From an uncultured Pelagibacteraceae bacterium (GTDB lineage: Bacteria > Pseudomonadota > Alphaproteobacteria > Pelagibacterales > Pelagibacteraceae), in NCBI GenBank assembly GCA_902527415.1, contig CABZPD010000002.1, positions 1 through 64,000 of the forward strand: a DNA stretch of 64,000 nucleotides, written 5' to 3'. The position numbers were made by a program, and so were the translations under genes. Numbering within the stretch: position 1 is the stretch's first letter; the number at the start of each line of letters is the position of its first letter. Positions 27,709 through 38,283 of the stretch are shown here, one piece after another. The notes below the pieces were generated by a model. It made no database searches and was not told the DNA's origin. It saw nothing but the letters and a program-made list of their open reading frames with translations.

Positions 27709-28774
27709 TTTTTTCTAATACTCTTAAAAATACTGGAACAGTGAAAAGTATGAAAAGTAATCTTATTATATGGTGAAAAGCAACAAAATCTGGGTCTAAA
27801 TCAAAAGCAATTGCTATAACTGCCACTTCATAAATTCCACCAGGACTAAAAGATAAAATTAGAGTTAAAATATTTGTCTCAACAAAGAATGTTGCAACAT
27901 AGGCTGCAACCAAACCTAATATTACCAAAATAGTAGTAGCGACAATACTATGAAGAGAATTATTAGCTATCTCTTTAACAGTTTTTTCAGCAAATCTACA
28001 ACCAACTGAAGAACCAAGAATTAGCAGACAAAAATTTACTGTTTCATCTGGTAATTTATATGAGGCTATATCTGTAATTTGTAACAAACCACTTGCAAAT
28101 AATGTTCCAGATAGTAAAGCTGCAGGTATTCTAATTTTATCAAAAACAATTATAAAAAACAAAGAAGCAAAAATAAGTAAAATTAAATTGAAATGATTTT
28201 GAGCTAAATAATTGAGGTCATCATTTAACAAAACACTGTTGTCAGTATTATTAACTATAATAAATGGAATGACAGTTATTATGATTATTAATCTAATTAA
28301 GTGAGAAGTTGCAACTTGAGATAAATCTGTTTTTTCATTTTCTGCCAAAATCATTAAAGGACCAAGTGCACCAGGTGCTGCTGAAAATATTGAAGCTTTT
28401 TCTCCATAACTTGCAAATTTTTGGAGGTATTTAGCGACAACTAAAATACAAATTATTATGTAGATTAACATAATTAATGAAGTCCAAATCCAATCAAGCA
28501 TTTGATTAAATAGATTTTGATCTATGTAATTTCCAATATGCAAACCTAAAATTATCAAGATAAAGCTTAATACAATTTTAGGCATCAGGATTTTTAGACC
28601 TGATAAAGCAGCAATTGATGTGACAATCATAGGTCCTAAAAACCAAGCAAGAGGAATATTAAAATAGTCAGCAATAATTGCGCTAGGAAAAGAAATTGTC
28701 AGAACAGAAATAAATTTAATTGAAAATACTTGTTTAGCATTTTCAAGATAAGATTTGATTTGATGTTTAATCAT
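27698..28774 (-). CDS. AbrB family membrane protein
   Basis: 'PLAWFLGPMIVTSIAALSG', 'FSAAPGALGPLMILAE', 'LSFSPGGIYEVAVIAIA'; multi-TM. Confidence 0.8.
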   Translation of the reverse strand: MIKHQIKSYLENAKQVFSIKFISVLTISFPSAIIADYFNIPLAWFLGPMIVTSIAALSGLKILMPKIVLSFILIILGLHIGNYIDQNLFNQMLDWIWTSLIMLIYIIICILVVAKYLQKFASYGEKASIFSAAPGALGPLMILAENEKTDLSQVATSHLIRLIIIITVIPFIIVNNTDNSVLLNDDLNYLAQNHFNLILLIFASLFFIIVFDKIRIPAALLSGTLFASGLLQITDIASYKLPDETVNFCLLILGSSVGCRFAEKTVKEIANNSLHSIVATTILVILGLVAAYVATFFVETNILTLILSFSPGGIYEVAVIAIAFDLDPDFVAFHHIIRLLFILFTVPVFLRVLEKIKK

Positions 28775-28990
28775 TCATTAAGCTTCTATCATCTACTATG
28801 TAAAAGATAATAGAAAATGTATTAGTCAATAAAGTGAAAATTTAATTTTTAAAATTAATAAATTTCTAAGTTTTATTAATATTTTTTTTGAGAAAATACT
28901 TTCAATTAAAAGTTGTGTTACTTAATTAGAGGTTGAATAAAGATTAAGACTATAATTAACTTACATTTTTAAATTAGAGAGGGATAAATA

Positions 28991-29971
28991 ATGAAAAACT
29001 TAAAAAAAATAGTTTCAGTATTATTCTCAGCAATCCTATTATTCTCAGCAACAACTACAAGCTCAGTAGCAATTGACAAATTGCACTTTGTAATTGGTGG
29101 TGGTGCTGGTGGTGGTTGGGATGGAACTGCTAGAGGTACTGGAGAGGCTTTAACAAAAGCTGGTATGTTAAAAAGTGCATCATTTGAAAATATGTCAGGT
29201 GGTGGTGGTGGTAAAGCACTTGCTTACATGATTAATACTAAACCTGCTAACACAGTTTTAGTTCAATCTACACCATTAGTACTAAGATCAATTACTAGAC
29301 ACGAAGGTTATGTAAAAGGTAGCGGAACTTTGTCTTATAAAGATGTTGTGCCAATTGCTGGTGTAATTGGTGACTACGGTGCTATTGCAGTTGCAAAAAA
29401 CTCACCTTACAAAAACTTTAAAGATGTAGTTGATGCATACAAAAAAGATCCAAGCTCAATCAAAATGGCTGGTGGATCAGTAAGAGGAAGTATGGACCAT
29501 TTAATTGGTGCTTTAGCATTCCAAGCTGCTGGTGCAGATCCAAATGCTGTTGCATATATTCCTTATGATGCTGGTGGAAAAGCTTTAGCTGGACTTTTAT
29601 CTGGAGAAACTCAAATCATTTCAACTGGTTTAGGTGAATTAATGGGTGCAAGAGACCAAGTGAGAATTATTGGTATTACTGCTCCTTCAAGAGTTTCGGA
29701 TGCACCAGATGCACCAACTCTTAAAGAACAAGGGTATGATGTACAATTCGTTAACTGGAGAGGTTTCTTTGGCCCTCCAGGTATGAGCAATGCTGATAAA
29801 GCAGCAATTGCTAAAATGCTAGGCGATGTACAAAAAACTCCTGAATGGGAAACAGTAAGAGCAAGAAATGCTTGGGTTAATATTTATAACCCAGAAGGTA
29901 AGTTTGTATCTTTCTTAGAAAAGCAAACTGAAGAAATGACAGCTCTTATGAAAAAATTAGGAGTTATCTAA
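28991..29971 (+). CDS. Tripartite tricarboxylate transporter substrate-binding protein (TctC)
   Basis: Signal peptide; 'LHFVIGGGAGGGWDGTARGTGEAL' start; followed by TctB- and TctA-like genes. Confidence 0.88.
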   Translation: MKNLKKIVSVLFSAILLFSATTTSSVAIDKLHFVIGGGAGGGWDGTARGTGEALTKAGMLKSASFENMSGGGGGKALAYMINTKPANTVLVQSTPLVLRSITRHEGYVKGSGTLSYKDVVPIAGVIGDYGAIAVAKNSPYKNFKDVVDAYKKDPSSIKMAGGSVRGSMDHLIGALAFQAAGADPNAVAYIPYDAGGKALAGLLSGETQIISTGLGELMGARDQVRIIGITAPSRVSDAPDAPTLKEQGYDVQFVNWRGFFGPPGMSNADKAAIAKMLGDVQKTPEWETVRARNAWVNIYNPEGKFVSFLEKQTEEMTALMKKLGVI

Positions 29972-29999
29972 CCTTTGGTTAGAAATTAAAATTAGAGCA

Positions 30000-30470
30000 G
30001 TGAATATAAATACTACAAAAATTATATCACTGCTCTTTTTTGTTTTTTCAGCATTTTATTTATATTTAGCTTATCAAATTCAAGTTTTCACATTCGATGA
30101 AAATGCTCCATTTAATGCTAGAACATTTCCAATTTATTTAGGTTATGCAGGTTTATTTTTTTCTGGATTAAAACTCATTTTACCAGACCCAAATACAATT
30201 AAAGTAGAGCATAAAAATTTAGAGTACAAAAAAACAGGTATACTTATATTAATCGCTATTATTTACGGAGCTACAATTTTAAAAGTTGGTTATTTTTTAA
30301 CTACTTCATTATTTTTATTTGCTTCATATTATTTTTTAGGAGAACGAAGGTGGATTTTAATGTTTTTATTATCCTTTCCATTTGTTGCTGCCTTTATGTA
30401 CTTGCTTCATGGTATTCTTGATATTTATTTAAGAGATCCATTCTTACAATCAATTGGAGTTATGGGATGA
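30000..30470 (+). CDS. Tripartite tricarboxylate transporter small membrane subunit (TctB)
   Basis: 4-TM 156-aa protein between TctC and TctA. Confidence 0.85.
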   Translation: MNINTTKIISLLFFVFSAFYLYLAYQIQVFTFDENAPFNARTFPIYLGYAGLFFSGLKLILPDPNTIKVEHKNLEYKKTGILILIAIIYGATILKVGYFLTTSLFLFASYYFLGERRWILMFLLSFPFVAAFMYLLHGILDIYLRDPFLQSIGVMG

Positions 30471-31966
30471 TTGAAGGAATACTAATTGGATTAACAACAG
30501 CACTTACACTTCAAAATATATTAATGGTAATGGTTGGTTGTTTTTTTGGAACAATCATTGGAATGCTTCCTGGTCTTGGTCCAATGACTGCAATTGCTTT
30601 AATGATACCTATTACATATGGTTTTGAACCTGCAACTGGGTTAATTTTGATGGCTGGAGTTTATTATGGAGCAGTATTTGGTGGTTCGACTTCTTCAATA
30701 TTATTAAATGCCCCCGGTGTTCCTGGAACAGTTGCAACTTCATTTGATGGTTATCCAATGGCTCAACAAGGTAAAGCTGGAAAAGCTTTAGCTATTGCAG
30801 CATGGAGTTCCTTTGCAGGTGGTACATTATCTGCAATTTATTTGTTATTCATGGCACCAAGCTTATCTAAAGTAAGCTTATCTTTTAGATCTCCTGATTA
30901 TTTTGCTTTAATGATTTTAGGTTTAACAGCTATTGCTGCATTTTCATCTAAAGGACAATTTTTAAAAGCAATGATGATGGTTGTATTAGGTTTAATGTTA
31001 GCTTCAGTTGGTCAAGACAGTTTGTCTGATATTACAAGATATACATTTAACAATATGAACCTGACTGACGGAATTAGCTTCGTACTAGTTGTGATGGCAA
31101 CTTTTGCAATGAGTGAAGCTTTAACAATTATTTTAAAAAGAAACGATCCAACCAGTGCTGCTAAACAAGTTTCTTTAACTGAATTAGGCTCAATTAAAAT
31201 TAATAAAGAAGAACGAACCAAAATGTATAAAACAATTCCAAGATCATCTGTAATTGGTTTTTTAATTGGTGTTTTACCTGGAGCTGGTGCTACAATTGCA
31301 TCTTTTTTAGCTTACGGAATGGAACGAAACGTAGTTAGTGATGAGGAAAAAGAAAAATTTGGTAAAGGAAGTGTAAATGGTTTGTCTGCACCAGAAACTG
31401 CAAATAATGCAGCTTGCTCAGGTTCATTCGTGCCAATGCTCACGTTAGGAATTCCCGGAAGTGGAACTACAGCTGTAATGTTAGGGGCTCTTTTGGGTTT
31501 TGGTGTTCAGCCTGGTCCTAGACTTTATATGACGAATCCAGAGATTTTTTGGTCAATAATTATGTCTATGTATATTGGAATGGTAATTCTGCTTATATTA
31601 AACTTACCACTCATTCCTTATATAGCTAGAATTCTTGCTGTACCTAAAAATTATTTAATTCCTTTAATTTTATTTTTCTCTGTCACTGGAATTTATGTAA
31701 TGTCATTTAATAATTTTGACATTTATTTAATGATTGGAATTGCAGTAGTTGCAACATTTTTAAGATTATATGATTTCCCTATGCCACCTTTGATATTAGC
31801 TTTTGTGCTTGGCGGATTGATGGAAGAAAACTTGAGACGATCTTTATTATTAAGCAATGGTTCGTGGGAATTTTTATGGGACAGAACATTGACTGCATGT
31901 ATCCTAGCTACTACAATTTTAATTGTAGTTTGGCATATCTACAAAACTTTTAAGAAAAAAAATTAA
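30467..31966 (+). CDS. Tripartite tricarboxylate transporter large membrane subunit (TctA)
   Basis: 'GMLPGLGPMTAIALMIPITYG', 'YYGAVFGGSTSSILLNAPGVPGTVATSFDGYPMAQQGKAGKAL'. Confidence 0.94.
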   Translation: MIEGILIGLTTALTLQNILMVMVGCFFGTIIGMLPGLGPMTAIALMIPITYGFEPATGLILMAGVYYGAVFGGSTSSILLNAPGVPGTVATSFDGYPMAQQGKAGKALAIAAWSSFAGGTLSAIYLLFMAPSLSKVSLSFRSPDYFALMILGLTAIAAFSSKGQFLKAMMMVVLGLMLASVGQDSLSDITRYTFNNMNLTDGISFVLVVMATFAMSEALTIILKRNDPTSAAKQVSLTELGSIKINKEERTKMYKTIPRSSVIGFLIGVLPGAGATIASFLAYGMERNVVSDEEKEKFGKGSVNGLSAPETANNAACSGSFVPMLTLGIPGSGTTAVMLGALLGFGVQPGPRLYMTNPEIFWSIIMSMYIGMVILLILNLPLIPYIARILAVPKNYLIPLILFFSVTGIYVMSFNNFDIYLMIGIAVVATFLRLYDFPMPPLILAFVLGGLMEENLRRSLLLSNGSWEFLWDRTLTACILATTILIVVWHIYKTFKKKN

Positions 31967-32853
31967 GATTTAATATCTAGTCGTTTTCTAATAATTTCTT
32001 TATCAAGCTTCATTTCACGATAAGACATAATGATAACCCCTATGAATATCACACTTGCACCAATCCAAGTGAAGAGATCGGGTGTTTCACTAAAAACATA
32101 ATAGCCAATTAAAGAAGCGAAGACTAAACTTAGAAAAGAATATGGTTGTGTCATACTAACATCAACTAACTTATATGCGTGATTAATACAAAGATGCAAT
32201 AATGTACCCGATAAACCTGAAAAAAATAAATAAATCAAAGTTTGAAAACTAGGTGTTTGCCAATAAAACAATGCAATAATGAAGCTAAAAATTGTCATAT
32301 ACGTATATCCATAAGATAAAATCGTAATCGAACTATCATCTTTTGTAATTGTTTTTGTAATTATAATCACTATTGACCACATAAAAGAGGAGGCTAATGC
32401 CATATAAACTCCAGTAGAGATTTCAATTATTCCTGGTCTTAAAATTATTAACATCCCAATAAATCCTAAAATTAGAGCAAAACTTCTGTATATGTAAATT
32501 TTTTCTCCAAGAAATAAAACAGCCAAAATAGTTACTATGAAAGGAACAACAAAAGATATTGCTGTAGCTTTTTCAATTGGCATCATTACTAAAGCTGAGA
32601 AATATAACAGCATTGAAGGTAAATTTAAAACTGCTCTTAAAAAATGTTTTTTATGATGATTAGTTTTAAAAACTGTAAATTTAGATTTTAACATATAAGG
32701 AAAAATAATTAGGAAACCAAATAAAAATCTAAAAAAACCTGCAACATAAACATTCACTTCTTCTTGAGCTAATTTTAAAAAGGTTAACATTAATGTTCCA
32801 CAAAAAACTGAGATTATAATTAAAAAAATTGCTAATTTATTATTCGAAATCAA
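31963..32853 (-). CDS. DMT/EamA family transporter
   Basis: 10-TM; EamA repeats 'EKATAISFVVPFIVTILAVLFLGEKIYIYRSFALILGFIGMLIILRP'. Confidence 0.88.
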   Translation of the reverse strand: MISNNKLAIFLIIISVFCGTLMLTFLKLAQEEVNVYVAGFFRFLFGFLIIFPYMLKSKFTVFKTNHHKKHFLRAVLNLPSMLLYFSALVMMPIEKATAISFVVPFIVTILAVLFLGEKIYIYRSFALILGFIGMLIILRPGIIEISTGVYMALASSFMWSIVIIITKTITKDDSSITILSYGYTYMTIFSFIIALFYWQTPSFQTLIYLFFSGLSGTLLHLCINHAYKLVDVSMTQPYSFLSLVFASLIGYYVFSETPDLFTWIGASVIFIGVIIMSYREMKLDKEIIRKRLDIKS

Positions 32854-33932
32854 TTTAGTATCTTTTTGTATTCTTCAATTATTTTTGACCATTGAAATTT
32901 ATTCACAAATTCTTTCGCATTTTTTCCAAGCTCTAAATATTTTTTATTTTCCAGTAAAGAATTAATAGAGGAATAAATGTCTTCAAGATTATTTCCATCG
33001 CATATCAGACCAGTTTTTTCATGATCAATTGCATCTCCAGCTCCACCATCTTTACCACCAATGGATGGAATGCCGTATTGTGCAGCTTCAACATAAGCTA
33101 TACCAAAACCTTCAACTGATTTTTTATGTATTATAGATGGCATCACAAAGATATTTGATTTTGAAACTAAAGCATTTTTTAAATCATTACTAATATCTTT
33201 AAAAAACATAACTTGTGCTTCAAGATCTAGTTCTTTTACCAATTTCTTAATATTTTCTTCTTCTCCTCCATATCCAACACAAATGTAAACAATATCAGGA
33301 TAAATTTGTTTTAAATTCCTTATAGCCATTACTATTTTTTCATGATTTTTACGTTTATCAAATCTTGAAACTGTAATTAGTCTTGGATTTTTAACTTTAA
33401 GTATACTTTCAACTTTATCTAAAGTTTTTTTATTTAATTCTTCAGCAGGATCCACACCTGGATTTATTACAATTACTTTATTTTCATTAACGCCAAGTTC
33501 TATTGCTAGATTTTTTGTAAACTGAGAATTTGCTATAACTTTTTCAACATTATTTAAAATACTAACCACTCTTTTATTTTGACTAGAACCTTTGGGATGG
33601 TTGATTTCTTTACTATGAATTAAACAGTATTTTTTCTTAGAAGTTTTAATAAGCTCTAAACTTTTCCAATGATCAGCAATAATTCCATCTATTTTATTTT
33701 CTTTGATATATTCATTAATTAATTGTGCTTTTCTATATTTTCTAAGTAGTTTAATTCCTCCAACTCTTTCGATCGAAAAAGAGGCTTGCTCATCAAATTC
33801 TTTATGACCTTCTATATGATCTGCAAAAACTTTTATCATAAAGTTTTTAGACAGTTCTCTTGAAAGGCCCCACATTAGATTTTGCATACCACCAAGTTCA
33901 GGTGGGAATGATCTAGTTACAATTAGATACAT
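32850..33932 (-). CDS. Glycosyltransferase family 4
   Basis: 'TRSFPPELGGMQNL', 'LITVSRFDKRKNHEKIV', 'EGFGIAYVEAAQYGIPSIGG'. Confidence 0.88.
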   Translation of the reverse strand: MYLIVTRSFPPELGGMQNLMWGLSRELSKNFMIKVFADHIEGHKEFDEQASFSIERVGGIKLLRKYRKAQLINEYIKENKIDGIIADHWKSLELIKTSKKKYCLIHSKEINHPKGSSQNKRVVSILNNVEKVIANSQFTKNLAIELGVNENKVIVINPGVDPAEELNKKTLDKVESILKVKNPRLITVSRFDKRKNHEKIVMAIRNLKQIYPDIVYICVGYGGEEENIKKLVKELDLEAQVMFFKDISNDLKNALVSKSNIFVMPSIIHKKSVEGFGIAYVEAAQYGIPSIGGKDGGAGDAIDHEKTGLICDGNNLEDIYSSINSLLENKKYLELGKNAKEFVNKFQWSKIIEEYKKILN

Positions 33933-34486
33933 TAATCATACTTCCATTTAATACCACAGCCCGCGCTGGGTATTTGATCTTCAGGACCTTTTTCAGTTTC
34001 AGCTATTTGTCTCATAGCTGTTAGCAGATCACTTTCTCCGTCTTTAACTGGAATAAACTTTTTAAGTTCTCTGAATCGTCCTCTGTATTGAAGTTCTAGA
34101 TTTTTATTGTAGCCAAAGAAATCTGGAGTACATACAGCATCATATGCTTTAGCAATTTCTTGAGTTTCATCATGTAAGTAAGGAAAATTGAAATGATTTT
34201 CATTTGAAAACTTGATCATGTTATCAAATGAGTCGTCTGGATAATTAACAAAGTCATTTGAGCAGATAGCAACTGAGTTGATACCAATTTTTTTCAATTC
34301 ACTACAATCTTCAACTAATTCTTTTGTAATAGCTTTTACATATGGACAATGATTGCAAATGAACATTATCAAAGTTCCATTTTCACCTTTGATATCATTT
34401 AAAGACAGAATTTTATTATCAGTAGATTTTAATTCAAATGGAATAGCTTTTTGACCAAAATCACATATTGGAGTTTGTATAGGCAT
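33932..34486 (-). CDS. Thioredoxin-like (AhpC/TSA/redoxin) family protein
   Basis: 'LIMFICNHCPYVKAITKEL', 'CTPDFFGYNKNLELQYRGRF'. Confidence 0.85.
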   Translation of the reverse strand: MPIQTPICDFGQKAIPFELKSTDNKILSLNDIKGENGTLIMFICNHCPYVKAITKELVEDCSELKKIGINSVAICSNDFVNYPDDSFDNMIKFSNENHFNFPYLHDETQEIAKAYDAVCTPDFFGYNKNLELQYRGRFRELKKFIPVKDGESDLLTAMRQIAETEKGPEDQIPSAGCGIKWKYD

Positions 34487-34505
34487 AATGTAAAATATAT
34501 AGATT

Positions 34506-35018
34506 ATGTTTTATGATTTAAAAGATAAAAAACCAAAAAACTCTGGCGAAAATTGGGTAGCTCCTAATGCCACAATAATTGGAGATGTTACTTTAGAAAA
34601 AAATACAAGTATTTGGTTTAATGCAGTGCTAAGAGGAGACATTGAAAATATTCATATTGGTGAAGGATCTAATGTACAAGATGGAAGCGTATTACACACA
34701 GATCCTGGATGTCCTTTAAAAGTAGGAAAAAATGTTACGGTTGGCCATCTAGTTATGCTTCATGGATGTACGATTGGAGATAATAGTTTAATTGGTATTG
34801 GAGCTGTTATCTTAAATAAAGCTAATATTGGTAAAAATTGTATCATAGGTGCAAAAGCTTTAATAACTGAAAATAAAGTCATACCAGATAATTCATTAGT
34901 TGTTGGTTCTCCAGGTAAAGTTATTAGAGAAGTTTCAGAGGAAGAAAAAAAAGCAGTGTTTGAAAACACAAAACATTATCAAGATAATTGGAAAAAATAT
35001 TCGAAATCAATTTTTTAA
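34506..35018 (+). CDS. Gamma carbonic anhydrase family protein
   Basis: Left-handed beta-helix hexapeptides; 'NAVLRGDIENIHIGEGSNVQDGSVLH', 'VGHLVMLHGCTIGD'. Confidence 0.9.
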   Translation: MFYDLKDKKPKNSGENWVAPNATIIGDVTLEKNTSIWFNAVLRGDIENIHIGEGSNVQDGSVLHTDPGCPLKVGKNVTVGHLVMLHGCTIGDNSLIGIGAVILNKANIGKNCIIGAKALITENKVIPDNSLVVGSPGKVIREVSEEEKKAVFENTKHYQDNWKKYSKSIF

Positions 35019-35027
35019 AGGAGATAA

Positions 35028-35318
35028 ATGCCAGCAGGCTACGTAATAGCTCAATTAAAAGTAACTAATCCTGAAAATTATAAAGAGTATGTTGAAAAGG
35101 TTACGCCACTCGTAAAAAAATTTGGTGGAGAATTTTTAGTAAGAGCTGGTGAATTTCAAATTTTTGATGGCGAAACAAATTTTCCTAGAATTATTATTCT
35201 TAAATTCCCTACATATGAAAAAGCATTAGAATGGTACAATTCTGAAGAATACAAACCAATAAAACAAATAAGATTAGATAATTCCGAAGGTACAAATATA
35301 ATCATTAAAGGTATTTGA
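35028..35318 (+). CDS. DUF1330 domain protein
   Basis: 'MPAGYVIAQLKVTNPENYKEYVEKV', 'IILKFPTYEKALEWYNSEEYKPIKQIR'. Confidence 0.88.
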   Translation: MPAGYVIAQLKVTNPENYKEYVEKVTPLVKKFGGEFLVRAGEFQIFDGETNFPRIIILKFPTYEKALEWYNSEEYKPIKQIRLDNSEGTNIIIKGI

Positions 35319-35331
35319 AATTATAATTTAT

Positions 35332-35535
35332 TTACTTAATTAATAGATCGTTCACCGAATAAATGATCAATCCAATTATTGCTATAAATAAAATTAAGAA
35401 AGATAATTGTCCATTTAACTTAGATTTAATTTTGGTTTTACCCTCTTTAAATTTTTTAAAATGAATACTCCCAAATCTCATTACAGCTAATCCTAAAATT
35501 ATAAGAAATGCTGTAAATATATATCCAGTAACCAT
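35332..35535 (-). CDS. Hypothetical two-TM membrane protein
   Basis: 67 aa with two hydrophobic helices; abuts the next gene. Confidence 0.55.
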   Translation of the reverse strand: MVTGYIFTAFLIILGLAVMRFGSIHFKKFKEGKTKIKSKLNGQLSFLILFIAIIGLIIYSVNDLLIK

Positions 35536-36141
35536 CTATGGAACTAACCAGGTATCTTTATTATTTTCCAAATTAAACTTAGCCCTTCGATGTCCTTTAG
35601 CTGCCAAATAAAGCCATTCTATTGATTTAATCTTGCACTGAATGACAGTAAAGTTTTTGTAACCTTCCTCACTTTGTTCTTTAGTGTAATCAAAATTATC
35701 TAATTCTGGTTTTAGTCCTGAGGTTGGTAAATCTGACTCAGTTCCAGGACCATTATCTACTAAATAACATTTTCTACTAATATGTTGGGTTTTAGACCAA
35801 GATTCTTTTGTTATATCATTATTGTGATTAATCGTGCATTCAACTTTTAATCTTACCTGTATTTTTTCATCTTTATCATAAAACAACATTGCAGCGTTTT
35901 TATTCACTTTCAATTTTTCAATTTTATCTGACCTAATATCGCTATGATATTGTACTAAATTATTTGATTGATCAGACTTTCTAAGAACAACAATTCTTCC
36001 ATCAAAGTCTGATTGATCACCACAAATGAATACCGGTATTCTAAAAGGAGAACCTCTGTCTTTCACAGCATTATCCAGCATTGACCAAATTTTCTTTTTG
36101 ATCTCTGCAAAGTCCTCGTAATAAGGAACTGTATCCGTCAC
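35536..36141 (-). CDS. Pyridoxamine 5'-phosphate oxidase family flavoprotein
   Basis: 'GRIVVLRKSDQSNNLVQYHSDIRSDKIEKLKVNKNAAMLFYDKDEKIQVRLK', 'IEWLYLAAKGHRRAKF'. Confidence 0.82.
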   Translation of the reverse strand: MTDTVPYYEDFAEIKKKIWSMLDNAVKDRGSPFRIPVFICGDQSDFDGRIVVLRKSDQSNNLVQYHSDIRSDKIEKLKVNKNAAMLFYDKDEKIQVRLKVECTINHNNDITKESWSKTQHISRKCYLVDNGPGTESDLPTSGLKPELDNFDYTKEQSEEGYKNFTVIQCKIKSIEWLYLAAKGHRRAKFNLENNKDTWLVP

Positions 36142-36146
36142 AAATA

Positions 36147-37022
36147 TTATTTTTTCTTTTTTAATCGAGCAATCAAACCTGAGCTATCCCATCGGTTTCC
36201 ACCCATTTCTTGAACCTCAGCATAATAACCATCAATAATTTCTGTTATAGGCACAGGTGAACCATTTTTTTTTGCTTCCTCGATAGCAATTTTTAAATCT
36301 TTTCTCATCCAATCAATAGCAAAACCATAATCAAACTTATCATCAGTCATAGTTCGGTATCTATTTTCCATTTGCCAAGACTGTGCTGCACCTTTAGATA
36401 TGGTTTCCATAACTTTATCCATATCTAAACCGGCGTTAATTCCAAAATTGATTGCTTCAGATAAACCTTGGACTGTTCCAGCAATACACATTTGGTTCAT
36501 CATCTTTGTTAACTGACCACTTCCACATGGACCAATTAATTTTACTTTTTTACTATAACAATCAATTACAGGCTCAGCCTTTTTAAACACTTCTTGATCA
36601 CCACCAACCATTACAGTTAGTATTCCACCTTCAGCGCCAGCTTGACCTCCTGAAATAGGGGCATCTAAAAAACTAAACCCTTTATCATTTGCTTTTTTAT
36701 TTAATTCTCTTGATACTTCTGCAGATACAGTTGAGTTATCAATAAAAATAGACCCAGCTTTTGCTGTGTTAAATAATCCATTTTCTCCAGTTGCTACTTC
36801 TCTTAAATCATCATCATTACCAACACATGTGAAAATGAAATCAGCACCATCTGCAGCCTCCGCAGGTGTATTGGCCATTTTACCTTTATATTCACCAATC
36901 CATTTTTCAGCTTTAGATTTAGTTCTATTAAAAACAGTTACATTGTGTCCGGCTTTTGATATATATCCAGCCATTGGGTAGCCCATAACCCCAAGACCTA
37001 TGAAAGCAACATTACAAGTCAT
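36147..37022 (-). CDS. NAD(P)-dependent beta-hydroxyacid dehydrogenase
   Basis: 'FIGLGVMGYPMAGYISKAGHNVTVFNRT', 'FLDAPISGGQAGAEGGILTVMVGG', 'KMMNQM'. Confidence 0.92.
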   Translation of the reverse strand: MTCNVAFIGLGVMGYPMAGYISKAGHNVTVFNRTKSKAEKWIGEYKGKMANTPAEAADGADFIFTCVGNDDDLREVATGENGLFNTAKAGSIFIDNSTVSAEVSRELNKKANDKGFSFLDAPISGGQAGAEGGILTVMVGGDQEVFKKAEPVIDCYSKKVKLIGPCGSGQLTKMMNQMCIAGTVQGLSEAINFGINAGLDMDKVMETISKGAAQSWQMENRYRTMTDDKFDYGFAIDWMRKDLKIAIEEAKKNGSPVPITEIIDGYYAEVQEMGGNRWDSSGLIARLKKKK

Positions 37023-37033
37023 AATTTTTTTCT

Positions 37034-38239
37034 ATGTTTAAAAGTTTAAGTTTAAAAGTAATTGTATTTGGATTTATCTTTACATTTTTTTCCAGTTTTG
37101 GACAGAGTTTTTTTCTTGGTTTATTTAATTCTAGTATTAGAGATGCCTTATCAATTACACATGGACAATTTGGCTCAATTTATGCATCAGCAACTTTATT
37201 GAGTAGTATTGTTCTAGTTTGGATTGGGAAAAAAATTGATGATGTAAATATCTTAAAGTTTGCTTCTTATGTTATAATTTTTTTATCTGCCTCCTGTTTT
37301 ATATTTTCAAAAATTTCATCAGTTATTTTTTTATTTATAGGAATTTTTTTGATGCGTTTAGCTGGACAAGGATTATCAAGTCATACAGCTACAACAACCA
37401 TATCTCGTTTTTTTGAAAAAAATAGAGGTAGGGCTTTAAGTACAGGTTGGTTAGGATTGTCATTGGCTGAATTTATAATGCCAGTTTTAATTGTTTTTTT
37501 ATTAACTTTTATAGAATGGAGAGATATTTGGGTTTCAATTTCTATTTTAGTTATACTTGTTCTACCTGTTGCAACTTTTCTTTTAGTTAAAGATGTTAAG
37601 CTTGATACGAGAGAAGAATCTAAAATAGATGAGAATAATAAAGAAATTAAACAATGGAAAAGAATAGAAGTTTTAAAAGATTATAGATTTTACATCATGT
37701 GTATGACGATGTTAGCAATGCCATGGATTGCAACAGGATCTTTTGTTTATCAATCTTTTATATCTTCTTCTAAAGAGTGGGGACCCTATGTGATTGCACA
37801 ATCATTTATGGCTTACTCTATTTTATCTGTGATTACTCTGTTTATATCTGGTTTTTTAATTGATAAATTCTCAAGTAGAAAATTATTAATCTACATGAAT
37901 ATCCCACTTCTTTTTGGCACTATAGTTCTTTACTATTTTAATGCACCGATTTCTTCTTTTGTATTTTTTGGTTTAGTTGGGGTCACCAATGGTTTGGCAA
38001 ATGTACTTGGTTCCTCAACTTGGGCTGAGATTTATGGTGTTAAATATATTGGGTCTATAAAAGCCTTAACAACTGCATTGATGGTATTTTCAACAGCATT
38101 TGGTACAGCTCTATTTGGCTTTCTAATTGATATTGGTTTTTCAATTGAAGACATAGCCGTTGTTTCAGGAACTTATATCTTTGGCTCAATTATTCTTCTT
38201 TATTTGGTTAAAAATAAGTTAAATCCTCATTATTTATAA
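37034..38239 (+). CDS. MFS transporter
   Basis: 12-TM MFS-type protein ('FFEKNRGRALSTGWLGLSLAEF'). Confidence 0.85.
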   Translation: MFKSLSLKVIVFGFIFTFFSSFGQSFFLGLFNSSIRDALSITHGQFGSIYASATLLSSIVLVWIGKKIDDVNILKFASYVIIFLSASCFIFSKISSVIFLFIGIFLMRLAGQGLSSHTATTTISRFFEKNRGRALSTGWLGLSLAEFIMPVLIVFLLTFIEWRDIWVSISILVILVLPVATFLLVKDVKLDTREESKIDENNKEIKQWKRIEVLKDYRFYIMCMTMLAMPWIATGSFVYQSFISSSKEWGPYVIAQSFMAYSILSVITLFISGFLIDKFSSRKLLIYMNIPLLFGTIVLYYFNAPISSFVFFGLVGVTNGLANVLGSSTWAEIYGVKYIGSIKALTTALMVFSTAFGTALFGFLIDIGFSIEDIAVVSGTYIFGSIILLYLVKNKLNPHYL

Positions 38240-38283
38240 AAATAGCCCTTGATTTTTAAAGACTCACTGTGTAGATACTCCGC

